A stretch of 37,008 bases of DNA from Acidimicrobiia bacterium (GCA_009841105.1 VXMM01000020.1:1-37008), one strand, 5' to 3'; shown: positions 15,377 through 24,033, counted from the first letter of the stretch. The notes: a model not told the origin generated them from the letters alone. Program-made: numbers and translations.

Positions 15377-16470
15377 CGCAGGGGCGTAACCCCGAGGTAA
15401 CACGACCGGCGCCGGGGCAGAGCTTCGGCGCCGGTCGCTTGGCGCGGTTCGTCAAAGGAGTCGTCTGGCTGCTGGTAGTGGTCCTGGTAGCCGTCTCCAT
15501 CACCTTCGCGCTGTCCAGGATCGTGCCAGCCGATCCCGCCCGGCTGGCCGCGGGGCTCGAAGCGGGTCCCGAACAGGTGGAGCGGGTGCGCCAGGACATG
15601 GGCCTGGACGACCCGGTGATGGTGCAATACGTGCGCTACATCACCGGTCTGGTCAGAGGCGACTTCGGCGACTCGATCCGGACCCGGGGACCGATCCTCG
15701 ATGATGTGGTCGAGGCGCTACCCGCGTCGATCGAACTCATCGTGGTTTCCTTCACGATCTTCGCCTCGCTGGGCATCCTGGCGGGCGCCGCGTGGGCCTA
15801 CTGGCCTCGGGGTGTTCACGCCGTCCTGCTGCGGGTAGTGGCGGTGGCCGGTTCCGCCGTGCCCGTATTCTGGGTCGGGCTGCTGTTGCAGATATTTCTC
15901 GCCGCCAGGCCCGACTGGTTCCCACTCGTAGCGCGCCTCGACTTCCCGGTGGCCGGGAATCTCAACCACCAGGCGGCCGGGATCGCCGAGGTCACCGGCG
16001 CCGGCCTGTTGGATGCCTTGATCGCCCGAAGCCCTTCGGCCATGTTGGAGGCGGCGCGGGTGTTGTTTCTACCGGTGATGACCATCGTGATCCACAACAT
16101 CGCCCTCACCATCGCGCTCATGCGTTCGTCCCTCGCCGACCAACTCGACCGGGAATACGTGCGGGCGGCGCGGGCCCGGGGCCTGTCCGAGTGGCGGGTG
16201 GTGGTGGTCGACGCTCTGCGCAACGCCCTCAATCCGGTGGTGACCATGCTGGGTCTGCAGCTGGGATGGCTGCTGGGCGGGGTGGTGATCGTTGAGGTGA
16301 TCTTCTCATGGCCGGGGATCGGCCTCTACGCCTTCAGCTCGTTCCAGTCCTTCGACTACAACGCCATCATGGCCATAACCGTGCTGGCCACGGCCGGGTT
16401 CGTCCTGGTCAACGCGCTGGTCGGCCAGATCTACCCCCTGCTCGATCCCCGTATCAAGGAAGCCCGATGA
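15373..16470 (+). CDS. peptide/nickel-type ABC importer permease 1 (DppB-like)
   Basis: The 365-residue integral membrane protein has a first helix (VVWLLVVVLVAVSITFALSR), an extracytoplasmic loop with MGLDDPVMVQYVRYI and GDFGDSIRTRGP, and five further helices of the BPD_transp_1 domain. The coupling loop EYVRAARARGLSEWRVV is the EAA motif that contacts the ATPase. The start GTG at 15373 overlaps the binding-protein stop (GTGA). The conserved tail LLDPRIKEAR is typical of DppB/OppB. It pairs with the next permease, which starts in another 4-nt overlap. Confidence 0.93.
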   Translation: MTQGRNPEVTRPAPGQSFGAGRLARFVKGVVWLLVVVLVAVSITFALSRIVPADPARLAAGLEAGPEQVERVRQDMGLDDPVMVQYVRYITGLVRGDFGDSIRTRGPILDDVVEALPASIELIVVSFTIFASLGILAGAAWAYWPRGVHAVLLRVVAVAGSAVPVFWVGLLLQIFLAARPDWFPLVARLDFPVAGNLNHQAAGIAEVTGAGLLDALIARSPSAMLEAARVLFLPVMTIVIHNIALTIALMRSSLADQLDREYVRAARARGLSEWRVVVVDALRNALNPVVTMLGLQLGWLLGGVVIVEVIFSWPGIGLYAFSSFQSFDYNAIMAITVLATAGFVLVNALVGQIYPLLDPRIKEAR

Positions 16471-17315
16471 GCGTCGCCAAGCTCCCGGCCGCACCCGAGA
16501 CGGCATCCCCGACCCGGAAGGCGGGGCGGGGTGTCGTCTGGTGGGCGGTGGGCACCGTCCTGGTCCTGGCGGCCCTGGTACTGATTCCCGGCCTGCTGGC
16601 CCCCGCCGACCCGTACAAGCTGGACATCATCAACCGCTTCACCCCTCCGCATGGCGGCAACCTGTTTGGCACCGACGACTCCGGTCGTGACATCTTGTCC
16701 CGGGTCATCCACGGCGCCCGTTACTCGATCGGCTCCGCCGTGCTGATCATTACGGTCGCGGCGCTGGTGGGGACGGTCTACGGGTCGCTGGCCGCGTGGT
16801 ACGGGGGGATTCTCGACCGGCTGCTGATGAGGACCGTCGATGTATTCCTGGCCTTCCCCTATCTGGTGTTCGCCATGGCGGTGGCCGCATCGATGGGGCG
16901 AGGTCTGACCTCCACGATCGTGGCCCTGTCGCTGCTGTGGTGGCCGAGCTATGCCCGGATGATCCGGGGTCAGGTGAAGTCGATCCTGAACGACTACCAC
17001 ATAAGGGCGGCCACCACGCTGGGTGCGAGACGGGGCCAGATACTGCGCTGGCACGTCATTCCCCACACCTACAACCAGCTCCTGGTCCGTTTCACCCTCG
17101 ACATCGGAAACGCGCTGGTGGCGCTGACCGGGCTGGCCTTCCTCGGGTTGGGAGCAACCCCGCCCCTGCCGGAGTGGGGACGCATGGTGGCCGACTCCAA
17201 GCAGTTCGCCCTGCTGGCATGGTGGTACGCGGTGTTCCCGGGCGTGGTCATCTTCGCCACCGTGCTCAACTTCGTGCTGCTGGGCGAGGCGCTGCGGAAG
17301 CGGTCTACCTCGTGA
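16467..17315 (+). CDS. peptide/nickel-type ABC importer permease 2 (DppC-like)
   Basis: The 282-residue protein has a cytoplasmic N-terminal tail, a first helix (VVWWAVGTVLVLAALVLIPG), the DppC-typical loop with NLFGTDDSGRDILSRVIHGA, and the BPD_transp_1 helices. The EAA loop reads YHIRAATTLGARRGQILRW, and LTGLAFLGLGATPPLPEWG is the OppC/DppC hallmark near the C-terminus. The start ATG at 16467 overlaps the upstream stop (ATGA). The longer open frame upstream is a shadow of the first permease. Its stop overlaps the ATPase start (GTGA). Confidence 0.93.
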   Translation: MSVAKLPAAPETASPTRKAGRGVVWWAVGTVLVLAALVLIPGLLAPADPYKLDIINRFTPPHGGNLFGTDDSGRDILSRVIHGARYSIGSAVLIITVAALVGTVYGSLAAWYGGILDRLLMRTVDVFLAFPYLVFAMAVAASMGRGLTSTIVALSLLWWPSYARMIRGQVKSILNDYHIRAATTLGARRGQILRWHVIPHTYNQLLVRFTLDIGNALVALTGLAFLGLGATPPLPEWGRMVADSKQFALLAWWYAVFPGVVIFATVLNFVLLGEALRKRSTS

Positions 17316-18265
17316 GCCTGCTCGCGGTCGAGGGCCTCACGGTCACCTATCCGGGAGGGCAGCGGCCGGCGGTCAAGGGCGTGTCGCTGGAGATCGAGTC
17401 CGGTCGCACCCTGGCGGTGGTGGGGGAGTCGGGAAGCGGGAAGACCACCCTGGCCCTGGCCCTCGCCGGGTTGCTCGACCGCCGAGCGCGGAGACATGCC
17501 TCCCGGCTGGAGATAAACGGCGAGGACCTGCTTGCGGCGGGAAGGCGGAGGTGGAGGCAGCTGCGGCGCACCGACATCTCGTTCATCTTCCAGTCCCCGA
17601 TCAACTCGTGGAATCCCACCCGGACGATGATCGCCCAGGTCCGGGACGCGATGTCGGCTGCGGGCCGTGCCGGCCGGATGCCCGAGTTGATGGACCTGCT
17701 GGCCCGGGTGGGCTTCGAGGATCCCGAGAGGCGCCTGGCGGATCTACCCCACCAGCTCAGCGGAGGGATGTTGCAGAGGGTTTCGATCGCCGTTGCGGTC
17801 ATCATCGAGCCGGCCCTGCTCATCGCCGACGAGCCGACCAGCGCCCTCGACAGCACCGTTCAGTCCGAGATACTGGCCATCCTGGGGGAGCTGCGATCCG
17901 AAGCGGACCTGGCGATGCTGATCATCAGCCACGACCTCAGCGTGGTGGCCCGTGTGGCGGACTATGTGATGGTTCTCTACGGGGGGAAGGTGGTGGAGCA
18001 GGGCGCCCGCGCCGCCGTCCTCGGCTCGGCTGTCCACCCCTACACGCGGGGGTTGCTGGACTCGGTACCCCGCCTCGACGGGGATCGCAAGATCCTGCTC
18101 CCGTCGATGGAGCCGGGGCATCTCCCCGCCTCCGGATGTCCCTTCGCTCCCAGGTGCCGCCTGGTCGTGGACGAATGCCGCCGGGTCGAACCCGATCTGA
18201 TACCGATCAATGACACCCTGGCAGCCTGCCCTCCCGCCGCATCCTCCGCATTGATAACGACATGA
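17312..18265 (+). CDS. peptide/nickel-type ABC importer ATPase 1 (DppD-like)
   Basis: The 317-residue ATPase has Walker A GESGSGKTT (about 38-46), the ABC signature LSGGMLQRVSIA, Walker B LLIADEPTSALD, the switch His in IISHDLSVV, and a C-terminal oligopeptide extension with the Cys-containing SGCPFAPRC motif, which in related ATPases binds an Fe-S cluster. The start GTG at 17312 overlaps the permease stop. It would heterodimerise with the next ATPase to power uptake. Confidence 0.94.
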   Translation: MSLLAVEGLTVTYPGGQRPAVKGVSLEIESGRTLAVVGESGSGKTTLALALAGLLDRRARRHASRLEINGEDLLAAGRRRWRQLRRTDISFIFQSPINSWNPTRTMIAQVRDAMSAAGRAGRMPELMDLLARVGFEDPERRLADLPHQLSGGMLQRVSIAVAVIIEPALLIADEPTSALDSTVQSEILAILGELRSEADLAMLIISHDLSVVARVADYVMVLYGGKVVEQGARAAVLGSAVHPYTRGLLDSVPRLDGDRKILLPSMEPGHLPASGCPFAPRCRLVVDECRRVEPDLIPINDTLAACPPAASSALITT

Positions 18266-19218
18266 CGTCCCTGCTCGAACTGACCGGAGTGGACAAGACG
18301 TTCGTCACCGACCGCGGCCCGGTCCGCGCCGTTCGGAGGATGTCGATGACGATCGGTGAGGGCGAGGTGGTCGGCCTCGTGGGGGAGTCAGGGTCCGGGA
18401 AGTCCACCATCGCCAACCTGGTGCTCGGTCTGGAGCAGGCAGACGGGGGCCGGATCCGCTTCCGGGGCCGCGACGTGGGGGAGTGGCTGGATGGTGATGA
18501 GGCGGGATACCGGCAGGCCGTGCAGGCGGTCTTCCAGCATCCCTTCCAGGCGCTCGACAGCCGCAAGCGGGTGGGGTGGCTGGTCGCCGAGCCTCTGGTG
18601 ATCCACCGCCGCGGGAAGTCCCGTGAGCGCGCCGAGCGGGTGCGGGACTTGATGGCGGATGTCCACCTCGACCCCTCCCTGGTGAACCGCTACCCCCACC
18701 AGCTGTCGGGCGGCCAGGCGCAGCGCGTGAACATCGCCAGGGCCCTCGCGCTCGAACCCTCCCTCCTGGTCTGTGACGAACCCGTGTCGGCGTTGGACGT
18801 GTCGGTCCAGGCCCAGATACTCAACCTGTTGCTCGAGATAAACCGTGAGCGGTCGATGGCCATGCTGTTCATCAGCCACTCGCTACCGGTGGTGCGCCAC
18901 CTCTCCGACCGGATCGTGGTCATGTACGCGGGCACGGCGGTCGAGGAGGGTCCCGGCGGAGAGGTGTCTGACCGGCCCACCCATCCCTATACGCAGTTGC
19001 TCGTATCCGCGGCATCGGTCGTCACCGGCGACAGCGGGCGGGGCCGCGGCACCATGCGGGAGGCGATCCCTTCCGAGGGATGCCGCTTCGTCCCGCGCTG
19101 CCCCGTGGCCATCGACCGGTGCTCGACTGAAGAGCCGTCCCTGGATGAGTTGGCGGAAGGCCACTCGTCGCGCTGCTGGATCGCCACGGATCTGTCGCTG
19201 CGCGAGGCGGAGGGATGA
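18262..19218 (+). CDS. peptide/nickel-type ABC importer ATPase 2 (DppF-like)
   Basis: The 318-residue ATPase has Walker A GESGSGKST (41-49), a QxxFQHPFQALDSRKRVGW Q-loop region, the signature LSGGQAQRVNIARALA, Walker B LLVCDEPVSALDVS, FISHSLPVV, and a C-terminal SEGCRFVPRCP Cys motif as in DppF/OppF. The ATG overlaps the first ATPase stop (ATGA). Its own stop overlaps the start of the carboxypeptidase-LRR-SLH gene, so that gene is read as part of the importer operon. Confidence 0.94.
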   Translation: MTSLLELTGVDKTFVTDRGPVRAVRRMSMTIGEGEVVGLVGESGSGKSTIANLVLGLEQADGGRIRFRGRDVGEWLDGDEAGYRQAVQAVFQHPFQALDSRKRVGWLVAEPLVIHRRGKSRERAERVRDLMADVHLDPSLVNRYPHQLSGGQAQRVNIARALALEPSLLVCDEPVSALDVSVQAQILNLLLEINRERSMAMLFISHSLPVVRHLSDRIVVMYAGTAVEEGPGGEVSDRPTHPYTQLLVSAASVVTGDSGRGRGTMREAIPSEGCRFVPRCPVAIDRCSTEEPSLDELAEGHSSRCWIATDLSLREAEG

Positions 19219-21530
19219 AAGGCGGACCGTTCCCGGGCCTCCGGGGACGGGGGCATGGACGGACTGCAAGCCTGAGCGCCGTCGCGCTAGTGGTAGCCCT
19301 CACTCTGGTGATACCGCCCGCGGCCGCGTCCGGTGCGCCCACGGATGGATCAGCCCCGGTCGCCCAGGAGGAAAGGGATCGGCTGGCGAGGGAGTTCGCG
19401 GCCGTGCTCGACCTGCGGGAGGCTCCCGACTCGATGTGCCTTTCGGTGATGCTCGACGGTGATCGGATCTTCGAGTCGCGATCCGGTACGGCCTTCACCC
19501 CCGCGTCCTTGATGAAGGTGGCCACCGCCGCGGCCGCTTTCGAGGTCATGGCCCCGGACGAGGTCTTCACCACGGAAGTGTTCGCCCGTACCGAGGACAT
19601 CGAGTCCATCACCGACGGTGTTCTAACGGGCGACGTGTACCTGATCGGGCAGGGCGACCCCGTGCTGTCCACGCCCCGTTACGTCAATCGCTACGAGGTG
19701 CCGGTGGCCCACACCGACATCACGGGTCTGGCCAACCAGGTGATGGCCGCCCTATCCGCCCATGGCGTCAGGAGGATCGAGGGCCGGATCGTGGGAGACG
19801 AGTCGTGGTATCCCGACAAGGAGCGCGACTACTCCGGGGAGGTCATAGCCGGCGAGACGGACCCGGTGTGGAGACGCTCCTTCGTGACCGCCAACCACTC
19901 CGGACCGCTGTCGGCCCTGCTCCTCAACAGCGGGTTCTCGCGGTATTCGAGCTCGGTGTTCTCCGCGGGCCGCCGCCAGAGCGTGCGAGCGGCGCAGCCC
20001 GCCCAGTACGCCGCGTCGGTGTTCGACGACTTCCTTGAGGCGCGACGGATGGTGATCACGCGGCGGCCGGTAGCGGGCGTGGCGCCGGCTCCGAGCGAGC
20101 GGACCATGCTCGGGGCGGTCGAATCCCCGCCTCTTTCCGAGATCGTGGCTCGCATGCTGACCCGTTCCGACAACACCATCGCCGAGATGCTGCTGAAGGA
20201 GATCGGCCGCCGGGGTGAGGGATCGGACCGCGCCTCCGCGGTGGCCACCGTTAGCACCATCCTGCGCGACAAGCTCGGGTCGGAGGCAAACGGATTACGG
20301 ATCGCCGATGGCTCGGGCCTGTCCTACTCCAACCGCCTCACGTGTGGTGCTGTCGCCGGACTGCTGGAGGAGGCCGGTCCCGGTTCGCCGCTGGTGGAGG
20401 GCCTGGCCGTGGCGGGCGAGACGGGCACTCTGAGAAACTGCCACCCGGTCCGGTCTAGGGGAAACGAGGACCAACTCCTTACCGTGAAGGGCAAGACGGG
20501 CAGCCTGGACCATGTGATCTCCCTGGCCGGGACGGCCGTGGCGGCCGGCGGCGAGACGATCACGTTCTCGATGATCGCCAACCGGTCCGACATCATCCGC
20601 CTCGGATCCTGCAACCGTCTCCGCAGGACGCTCCTGAACGCCGCCGCCAACTACACGTACGGTCCCGCCGGGCCGGGTATTCCTGTCCATGCGGGAGACC
20701 GCGCTGCGCTCGTAGCGTTGTTCAACGGCACGGGTGGGGACGGATGGTTCAACGCGTGGGGCTGGAAGACCGGCGCGCACCCGAGCAGGTGGCACGGCGT
20801 GGCCACGGACTCTGAGGGACGGGTAACCGAGATCGACCTAAGCGGACCGTTCGGTAACGGCCTGACGGGATCGATACCCGAGGAGCTCGGCCGGATGAGC
20901 GAGCTCGCCCGGCTCGATCTCTCGGGCAACGACCTGTGCGTACCCCGGTCCTTGGTTGAAAGCCTGCCGACCACCGGGGTCGGGACCTGTGCCGTGTTCG
21001 TAGACACGCTGGGCAGCGTCCATGAGGCTGCGTTGGAGGCCCTGGCCGGAAGGGGGATACTGGACGGCACCGAGTGCGCGGCCGGCATCTGTCCGAACGA
21101 ACCGATCAAGCGATGGACCATGGCGGTGTGGCTGGTACGGGCAATCGACGGCCGCGAGCCACCCGCGGTCTCCGCGTCGAGGTTCGCCGACGTGGACACG
21201 GAGGAGTGGTGGCTTCCCTACGTGGAGCAGCTGGCGGAACTCCGCATCACCGCGGGATGCGCACTCCAGCCGCGACGTTTCTGTCCTGACCGCCCGGTTA
21301 CTCGGGGCGAGACGGCGTCGTTCCTGGCGCGCGCCCTCGACCTCGAAGCCGCCCCGCCGGCAGGATTCGGTGACACCGGTGGAAGCGTCCACCGGGCAGC
21401 CATCGACTCCCTTTGGGCGGCCGGAATCACCGCCGGCTGCCAGACGAACCCACCGCTCTTCTGCCACGCCCGAGCGGTCACCCGAGCCGAGATGGCAACA
21501 TTCCTCGCCCGATCTCTCGGCCTCGACTAA
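19215..21530 (+). CDS. secreted D-Ala-D-Ala carboxypeptidase (S13/PBP4-type) fused to LRR and SLH modules
   Basis: The 771-residue protein has, in order: signal peptide (1 to about 41); S13 penicillin-binding domain (about 50-480) with complete active site SLMK (Ser98-Lys101), SDN (318-320) and KTG (427-429); an LRR leader module DRAALVALFNGTGGDGW (495 onward) with about one leucine-rich repeat (LTGSIPEELGRMSELARLDL); and two to three SLH repeats (about 598-771; FCPDRPVTRGETASFLARAL, CHARAVTRAEMATFLARSL). S13 enzymes trim the terminal D-Ala of peptidoglycan stem peptides. SLH repeats anchor proteins to the wall. The ATG overlaps the ATPase stop (ATGA), tying it to peptide uptake. The combination is unusual. 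A plain PBP4 is about 450-500 residues. Confidence 0.9.
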   Translation: MKGGPFPGLRGRGHGRTASLSAVALVVALTLVIPPAAASGAPTDGSAPVAQEERDRLAREFAAVLDLREAPDSMCLSVMLDGDRIFESRSGTAFTPASLMKVATAAAAFEVMAPDEVFTTEVFARTEDIESITDGVLTGDVYLIGQGDPVLSTPRYVNRYEVPVAHTDITGLANQVMAALSAHGVRRIEGRIVGDESWYPDKERDYSGEVIAGETDPVWRRSFVTANHSGPLSALLLNSGFSRYSSSVFSAGRRQSVRAAQPAQYAASVFDDFLEARRMVITRRPVAGVAPAPSERTMLGAVESPPLSEIVARMLTRSDNTIAEMLLKEIGRRGEGSDRASAVATVSTILRDKLGSEANGLRIADGSGLSYSNRLTCGAVAGLLEEAGPGSPLVEGLAVAGETGTLRNCHPVRSRGNEDQLLTVKGKTGSLDHVISLAGTAVAAGGETITFSMIANRSDIIRLGSCNRLRRTLLNAAANYTYGPAGPGIPVHAGDRAALVALFNGTGGDGWFNAWGWKTGAHPSRWHGVATDSEGRVTEIDLSGPFGNGLTGSIPEELGRMSELARLDLSGNDLCVPRSLVESLPTTGVGTCAVFVDTLGSVHEAALEALAGRGILDGTECAAGICPNEPIKRWTMAVWLVRAIDGREPPAVSASRFADVDTEEWWLPYVEQLAELRITAGCALQPRRFCPDRPVTRGETASFLARALDLEAAPPAGFGDTGGSVHRAAIDSLWAAGITAGCQTNPPLFCHARAVTRAEMATFLARSLGLD

Positions 21531-21533
21531 GCA

Positions 21534-21549
21534 ACCGGAGCCGTCCGGT
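21534..21549 (+). terminator. hairpin just after the long operon
   Basis: ACCGGA-GCCG-TCCGGT forms a perfect 6-bp stem with a 4-nt loop, 3 nt after the carboxypeptidase stop. There is no U-run after it, so it is not a classical intrinsic terminator, although U-less hairpins are common in high-GC actinobacteria. It sits where the 5.8-21.5 kb array would be expected to end. Confidence 0.35.
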
Positions 21550-21605
21550 GAAGCGAGAGCGCCACACCGCTCGCGGCCGTGTCCATGGCCTGCGCGGCGG
21601 GACCG

Positions 21606-21622
21606 CGAACGTTCGGTACCCT
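21606..21622 (+). promoter_or_regulatory. palindrome and TACCCT box ahead of the amidohydrolase-SDR operon
   Basis: CGAACGTTCG (21606-21615) is a perfect palindrome. It is followed directly by TACCCT (21617-21622), the same -10-like hexamer found before both EamA genes. This could be an operator touching a promoter. A related 12-bp palindrome (CCGAACGTTCGG) lies at 3359-3370 ahead of the RidA gene. Confidence 0.35.
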
Positions 21623-21660
21623 CCTGTCAGCCCGGACGACGAACAACCCAGGGAGGGCGG

Positions 21661-21708
21661 ATGACCGGACCAACCGGCTACGGCAAGGTCGGACGATGGC
21701 GGGCGTGA
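21661..21708 (+). CDS. possible 15-residue leader peptide
   Basis: An ATG at 21661 is preceded by a strong GGGAGG (21651-21656) and opens a 15-codon frame, MTGPTGYGKVGRWRA, ending TGA at 21706-21708. That stop overlaps an in-frame GTG (21705) of the amidohydrolase (GTGA) and lies just past its ATG (21696), so translation could be coupled. The main gene itself has only a weak ribosome binding site. An alternative is a single-base indel that splits off the true N-terminus. Confidence 0.4.
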   Translation: MTGPTGYGKVGRWRA

Positions 21709-22568
21709 GGGACATCGTGCCCGGGGGAATCATCGACGCCCGGTCCCGGCCGCCCATCAAGGCGTTCATAGAGGACCGGACCTATACCAACCTCCCCCGG
21801 ACCCTGGGCAACGTGGCTGCCCGGGGCTGGACGATCACTCCGGCCATGCGGCAGGCCGACCTCGACGGCTACCTGGCCGAGGTCCGGGAGGCCGGAATCG
21901 TGCTGGCGGGGGTTCCCGCCCGGGTTCCGAACAGATGGTGGGGAGGCAAGGGCAACGACCCGGTCTTCGAGGCCGAGGAGCAGAACCCCGACCTCTTCTA
22001 CGTGTACGCGGCGGTCGATCCGATGAAGGAGGACGCCGCCGGATCGGTTCAGCCGCTGGTCGACCGGGGCGCCCGGGGCATAGTGCTCGAACCGGGGATC
22101 TGCGACACGCCCACCTACGTGGACGATCCCATCATCAACCCGGTCTACGAGGCCTGCGTCGCCGCCGGCGTACCCGCCCTGGTAATGGGAGGTGGCGAGA
22201 CCGGGCCCGACCTGAGCTTCTCGGACCCGGCGAGGATCGACCGAGTGGCAGTTCGTTTCCCCGAGCTGACCGTGGTCAACGTACACGGAGGCTGGCCCCA
22301 CGCGCAGGCGGCTCTCGGGGTGGCCTTCCGGCGCGCCAACGTCTGGATGCTCCCCGACGTGTATTTCCCGGGCCTGCCCGGTGAGGTGGACTACGTGAAG
22401 GGAATCGCCACCTTCCTTCAGGACCGGTTCCTGTTCGCCACGGGATACCCGTTCTGCCCCATCCAGGAGACCATCGACCGCTATCTCGGGTTCGGGCTCT
22501 CCGACGAAGTACTGGACAAGGTCATGCGCCGCAACGCCCTCCGCCTGTTCCGTCTGGACGAGTCATGA
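21696..22568 (+). CDS. amidohydrolase-fold (Amidohydro_2) protein lacking the N-terminal HxH
   Basis: The 290-residue protein has the Amidohydro_2 TIM-barrel pattern: IIDARSRPP at strand 1, FYVYAAVDPMKEDA, LVDRGARGIVLEPG, YEACVAAGVPALVMGGG, LTVVNVHGGWPHAQAALG and a C-terminal KVMRRNALRLFRL. In metal-dependent members strand 1 ends HxH. Here it is ARSRPP, so the usual metal site is incomplete, although the strand-6 His (VHGG) remains. ATG 21696 is used. GTG 21705 is an equally good start because it overlaps the leader peptide stop. The first SDR starts in a 4-nt overlap with its stop, so the three genes form an operon. Substrate unknown. Confidence 0.78.
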   Translation: MAGVRDIVPGGIIDARSRPPIKAFIEDRTYTNLPRTLGNVAARGWTITPAMRQADLDGYLAEVREAGIVLAGVPARVPNRWWGGKGNDPVFEAEEQNPDLFYVYAAVDPMKEDAAGSVQPLVDRGARGIVLEPGICDTPTYVDDPIINPVYEACVAAGVPALVMGGGETGPDLSFSDPARIDRVAVRFPELTVVNVHGGWPHAQAALGVAFRRANVWMLPDVYFPGLPGEVDYVKGIATFLQDRFLFATGYPFCPIQETIDRYLGFGLSDEVLDKVMRRNALRLFRLDES

Positions 22569-23293
22569 CCGGCAACTCCGGGGGAGTGGTCGTGGTCACG
22601 GGTGCTGCCAGCGGGATCGGGCGGGCCACGGCGGTGGCGTTCCACCGCCAGGGAGCCACGGTCGTGGCCACGGACGTGAACCGGGACGGACTGGCCGGTC
22701 TGTGCTCCGAACTGGATGATCGGGCCAGGTGCGCGACTGCGGTGGCCGACATCGCCTCGGGCCCCGATGTCGTGTCCTTGTTCTCTCAGGTGGAGCGGAT
22801 GGGGGGATGCGAGGTGCTGGTGAACGCGGCCGGCATCGGCGTCTCCCTGCCCTTGATCGATCACGCCGACGAGGACTGGGACCGGGTACTCGACATCAAC
22901 ACCCGCGGCACCTTCCTCTGCCTAAGGGAGGCGGCCCGGCAGATGACGGAGCGGGGTGGGGGAGCGATCGTCAACGTCGCTTCGGTAGTGGGTATCTACC
23001 CGTCACCGATACCCGAGATCGCCTACGACACCAGCAAGGGGGCAGTGATCCAGATGACCCGGTCCGCGGCCCGGGAACTGGCGCCCCATGGTGTGCGGGT
23101 GAACGGCGTGGCGCCCGGGCCGGTGCCGACCAACCTCTACGGCACCCCGCCGGAGCAGCCCGAAGTGCCGATGCCGCTCGGTCATGGCACGGTGGACGAC
23201 GTGGTGAATGCCATCCTGTTCCTCGCGTCCGGAAAGGCCCGCTGGATAACCGGCCAGACGCTGGTCGTGGATGGGGGATGGTTGCTCAGATGA
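22565..23293 (+). CDS. short-chain dehydrogenase/reductase (FabG-like)
   Basis: The 242-residue classical SDR has the cofactor loop TGAASGIG (12-19), Asp37 after strand 2 (VATDVNR, pointing to NAD(H) preference), NAAG (87-90), and the catalytic triad Ser140, Tyr154, Lys158 (YDTSK). The C-terminus is GQTLVVDGGW, usual for FabG-type enzymes. It should oxidise or reduce an alcohol/carbonyl. The ATG overlaps the amidohydrolase stop (ATGA), and its stop overlaps the next SDR. Confidence 0.92.
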   Translation: MTGNSGGVVVVTGAASGIGRATAVAFHRQGATVVATDVNRDGLAGLCSELDDRARCATAVADIASGPDVVSLFSQVERMGGCEVLVNAAGIGVSLPLIDHADEDWDRVLDINTRGTFLCLREAARQMTERGGGAIVNVASVVGIYPSPIPEIAYDTSKGAVIQMTRSAARELAPHGVRVNGVAPGPVPTNLYGTPPEQPEVPMPLGHGTVDDVVNAILFLASGKARWITGQTLVVDGGWLLR

Positions 23294-24033
23294 GCGGGGT
23301 CGCCATCGTCTCCGGGGGAGGACGCGGTATCGGGGCCGCGATCTGCCTGAAGCTCGCCGAACGGTTCCGCGCCGTGGGGATCATCGACCGTGATAGGGAT
23401 CCGGCCGAGCGGGTAGCCACGGAACTAGGGGCCGTCGGGAGGACTGCGGAGGTACGTGCCGTCGATGTGACTGACGTGGAGGCCGTTCAGGAAGCAGTGG
23501 ACAGCCTGGCGACCGAGATGGGCGGTCTGGATACCGTGGTGGCGGCAGCCGGTAATCAGATCGGCGCAGACGTGGGGGACATGTCGGTGGCGGTCTGGTC
23601 CTCCGTCCTCGATGTCCACCTGACCGGATCCTTCGCCCTGGTCCGAGCCTCGCTTCCCGCGTTGCGACAGTCGTCCAGCCCGAGCGTGGTGCTGGTCTCT
23701 TCGATCGCCGCTCGCGGGATTGCGGGACACGCCAACTACGGAGCGGCCAAGGCGGGCATCGTGGGTCTCACCCGTTCCCTCGCGAGGGAACTCGGTCCCG
23801 AGGGCATCCGGGTCAACGCCGTGGCTCCCGGATTCATCGACACCCGCATGACCCGCGACGGGGCCGGACACCGAGGCCTCAGCTGGGAGGAGTTCGCAGG
23901 TGCTGCCGCGGCCGCATCGGCCCTGGGACGGATCGGCCAACCGGAGGAGGTGGCATCGGTTGTCGACTTTCTGGCAGGCCCCGACAGCAGCTACATGACC
24001 GGCCAGATCGTGTACGCCACGGGCGGGCCGTGA
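23290..24033 (+). CDS. short-chain dehydrogenase/reductase (second, adjacent)
   Basis: The 247-residue SDR has the cofactor loop SGGGRGIG (8-15), Asp33 after strand 2 (GIIDRDRD), AAAG (86-89), and the triad Ser137/138, Tyr150, Lys154 (YGAAK). The C-terminus is GQIVYATGGP. It is clearly a different paralogue from the upstream SDR and not a recent copy. The ATG at 23290 overlaps that gene's stop. The longer upstream open frame is a shadow. It converges on the LRR gene 73 bp away. Confidence 0.92.
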   Translation: MSGVAIVSGGGRGIGAAICLKLAERFRAVGIIDRDRDPAERVATELGAVGRTAEVRAVDVTDVEAVQEAVDSLATEMGGLDTVVAAAGNQIGADVGDMSVAVWSSVLDVHLTGSFALVRASLPALRQSSSPSVVLVSSIAARGIAGHANYGAAKAGIVGLTRSLARELGPEGIRVNAVAPGFIDTRMTRDGAGHRGLSWEEFAGAAAAASALGRIGQPEEVASVVDFLAGPDSSYMTGQIVYATGGP

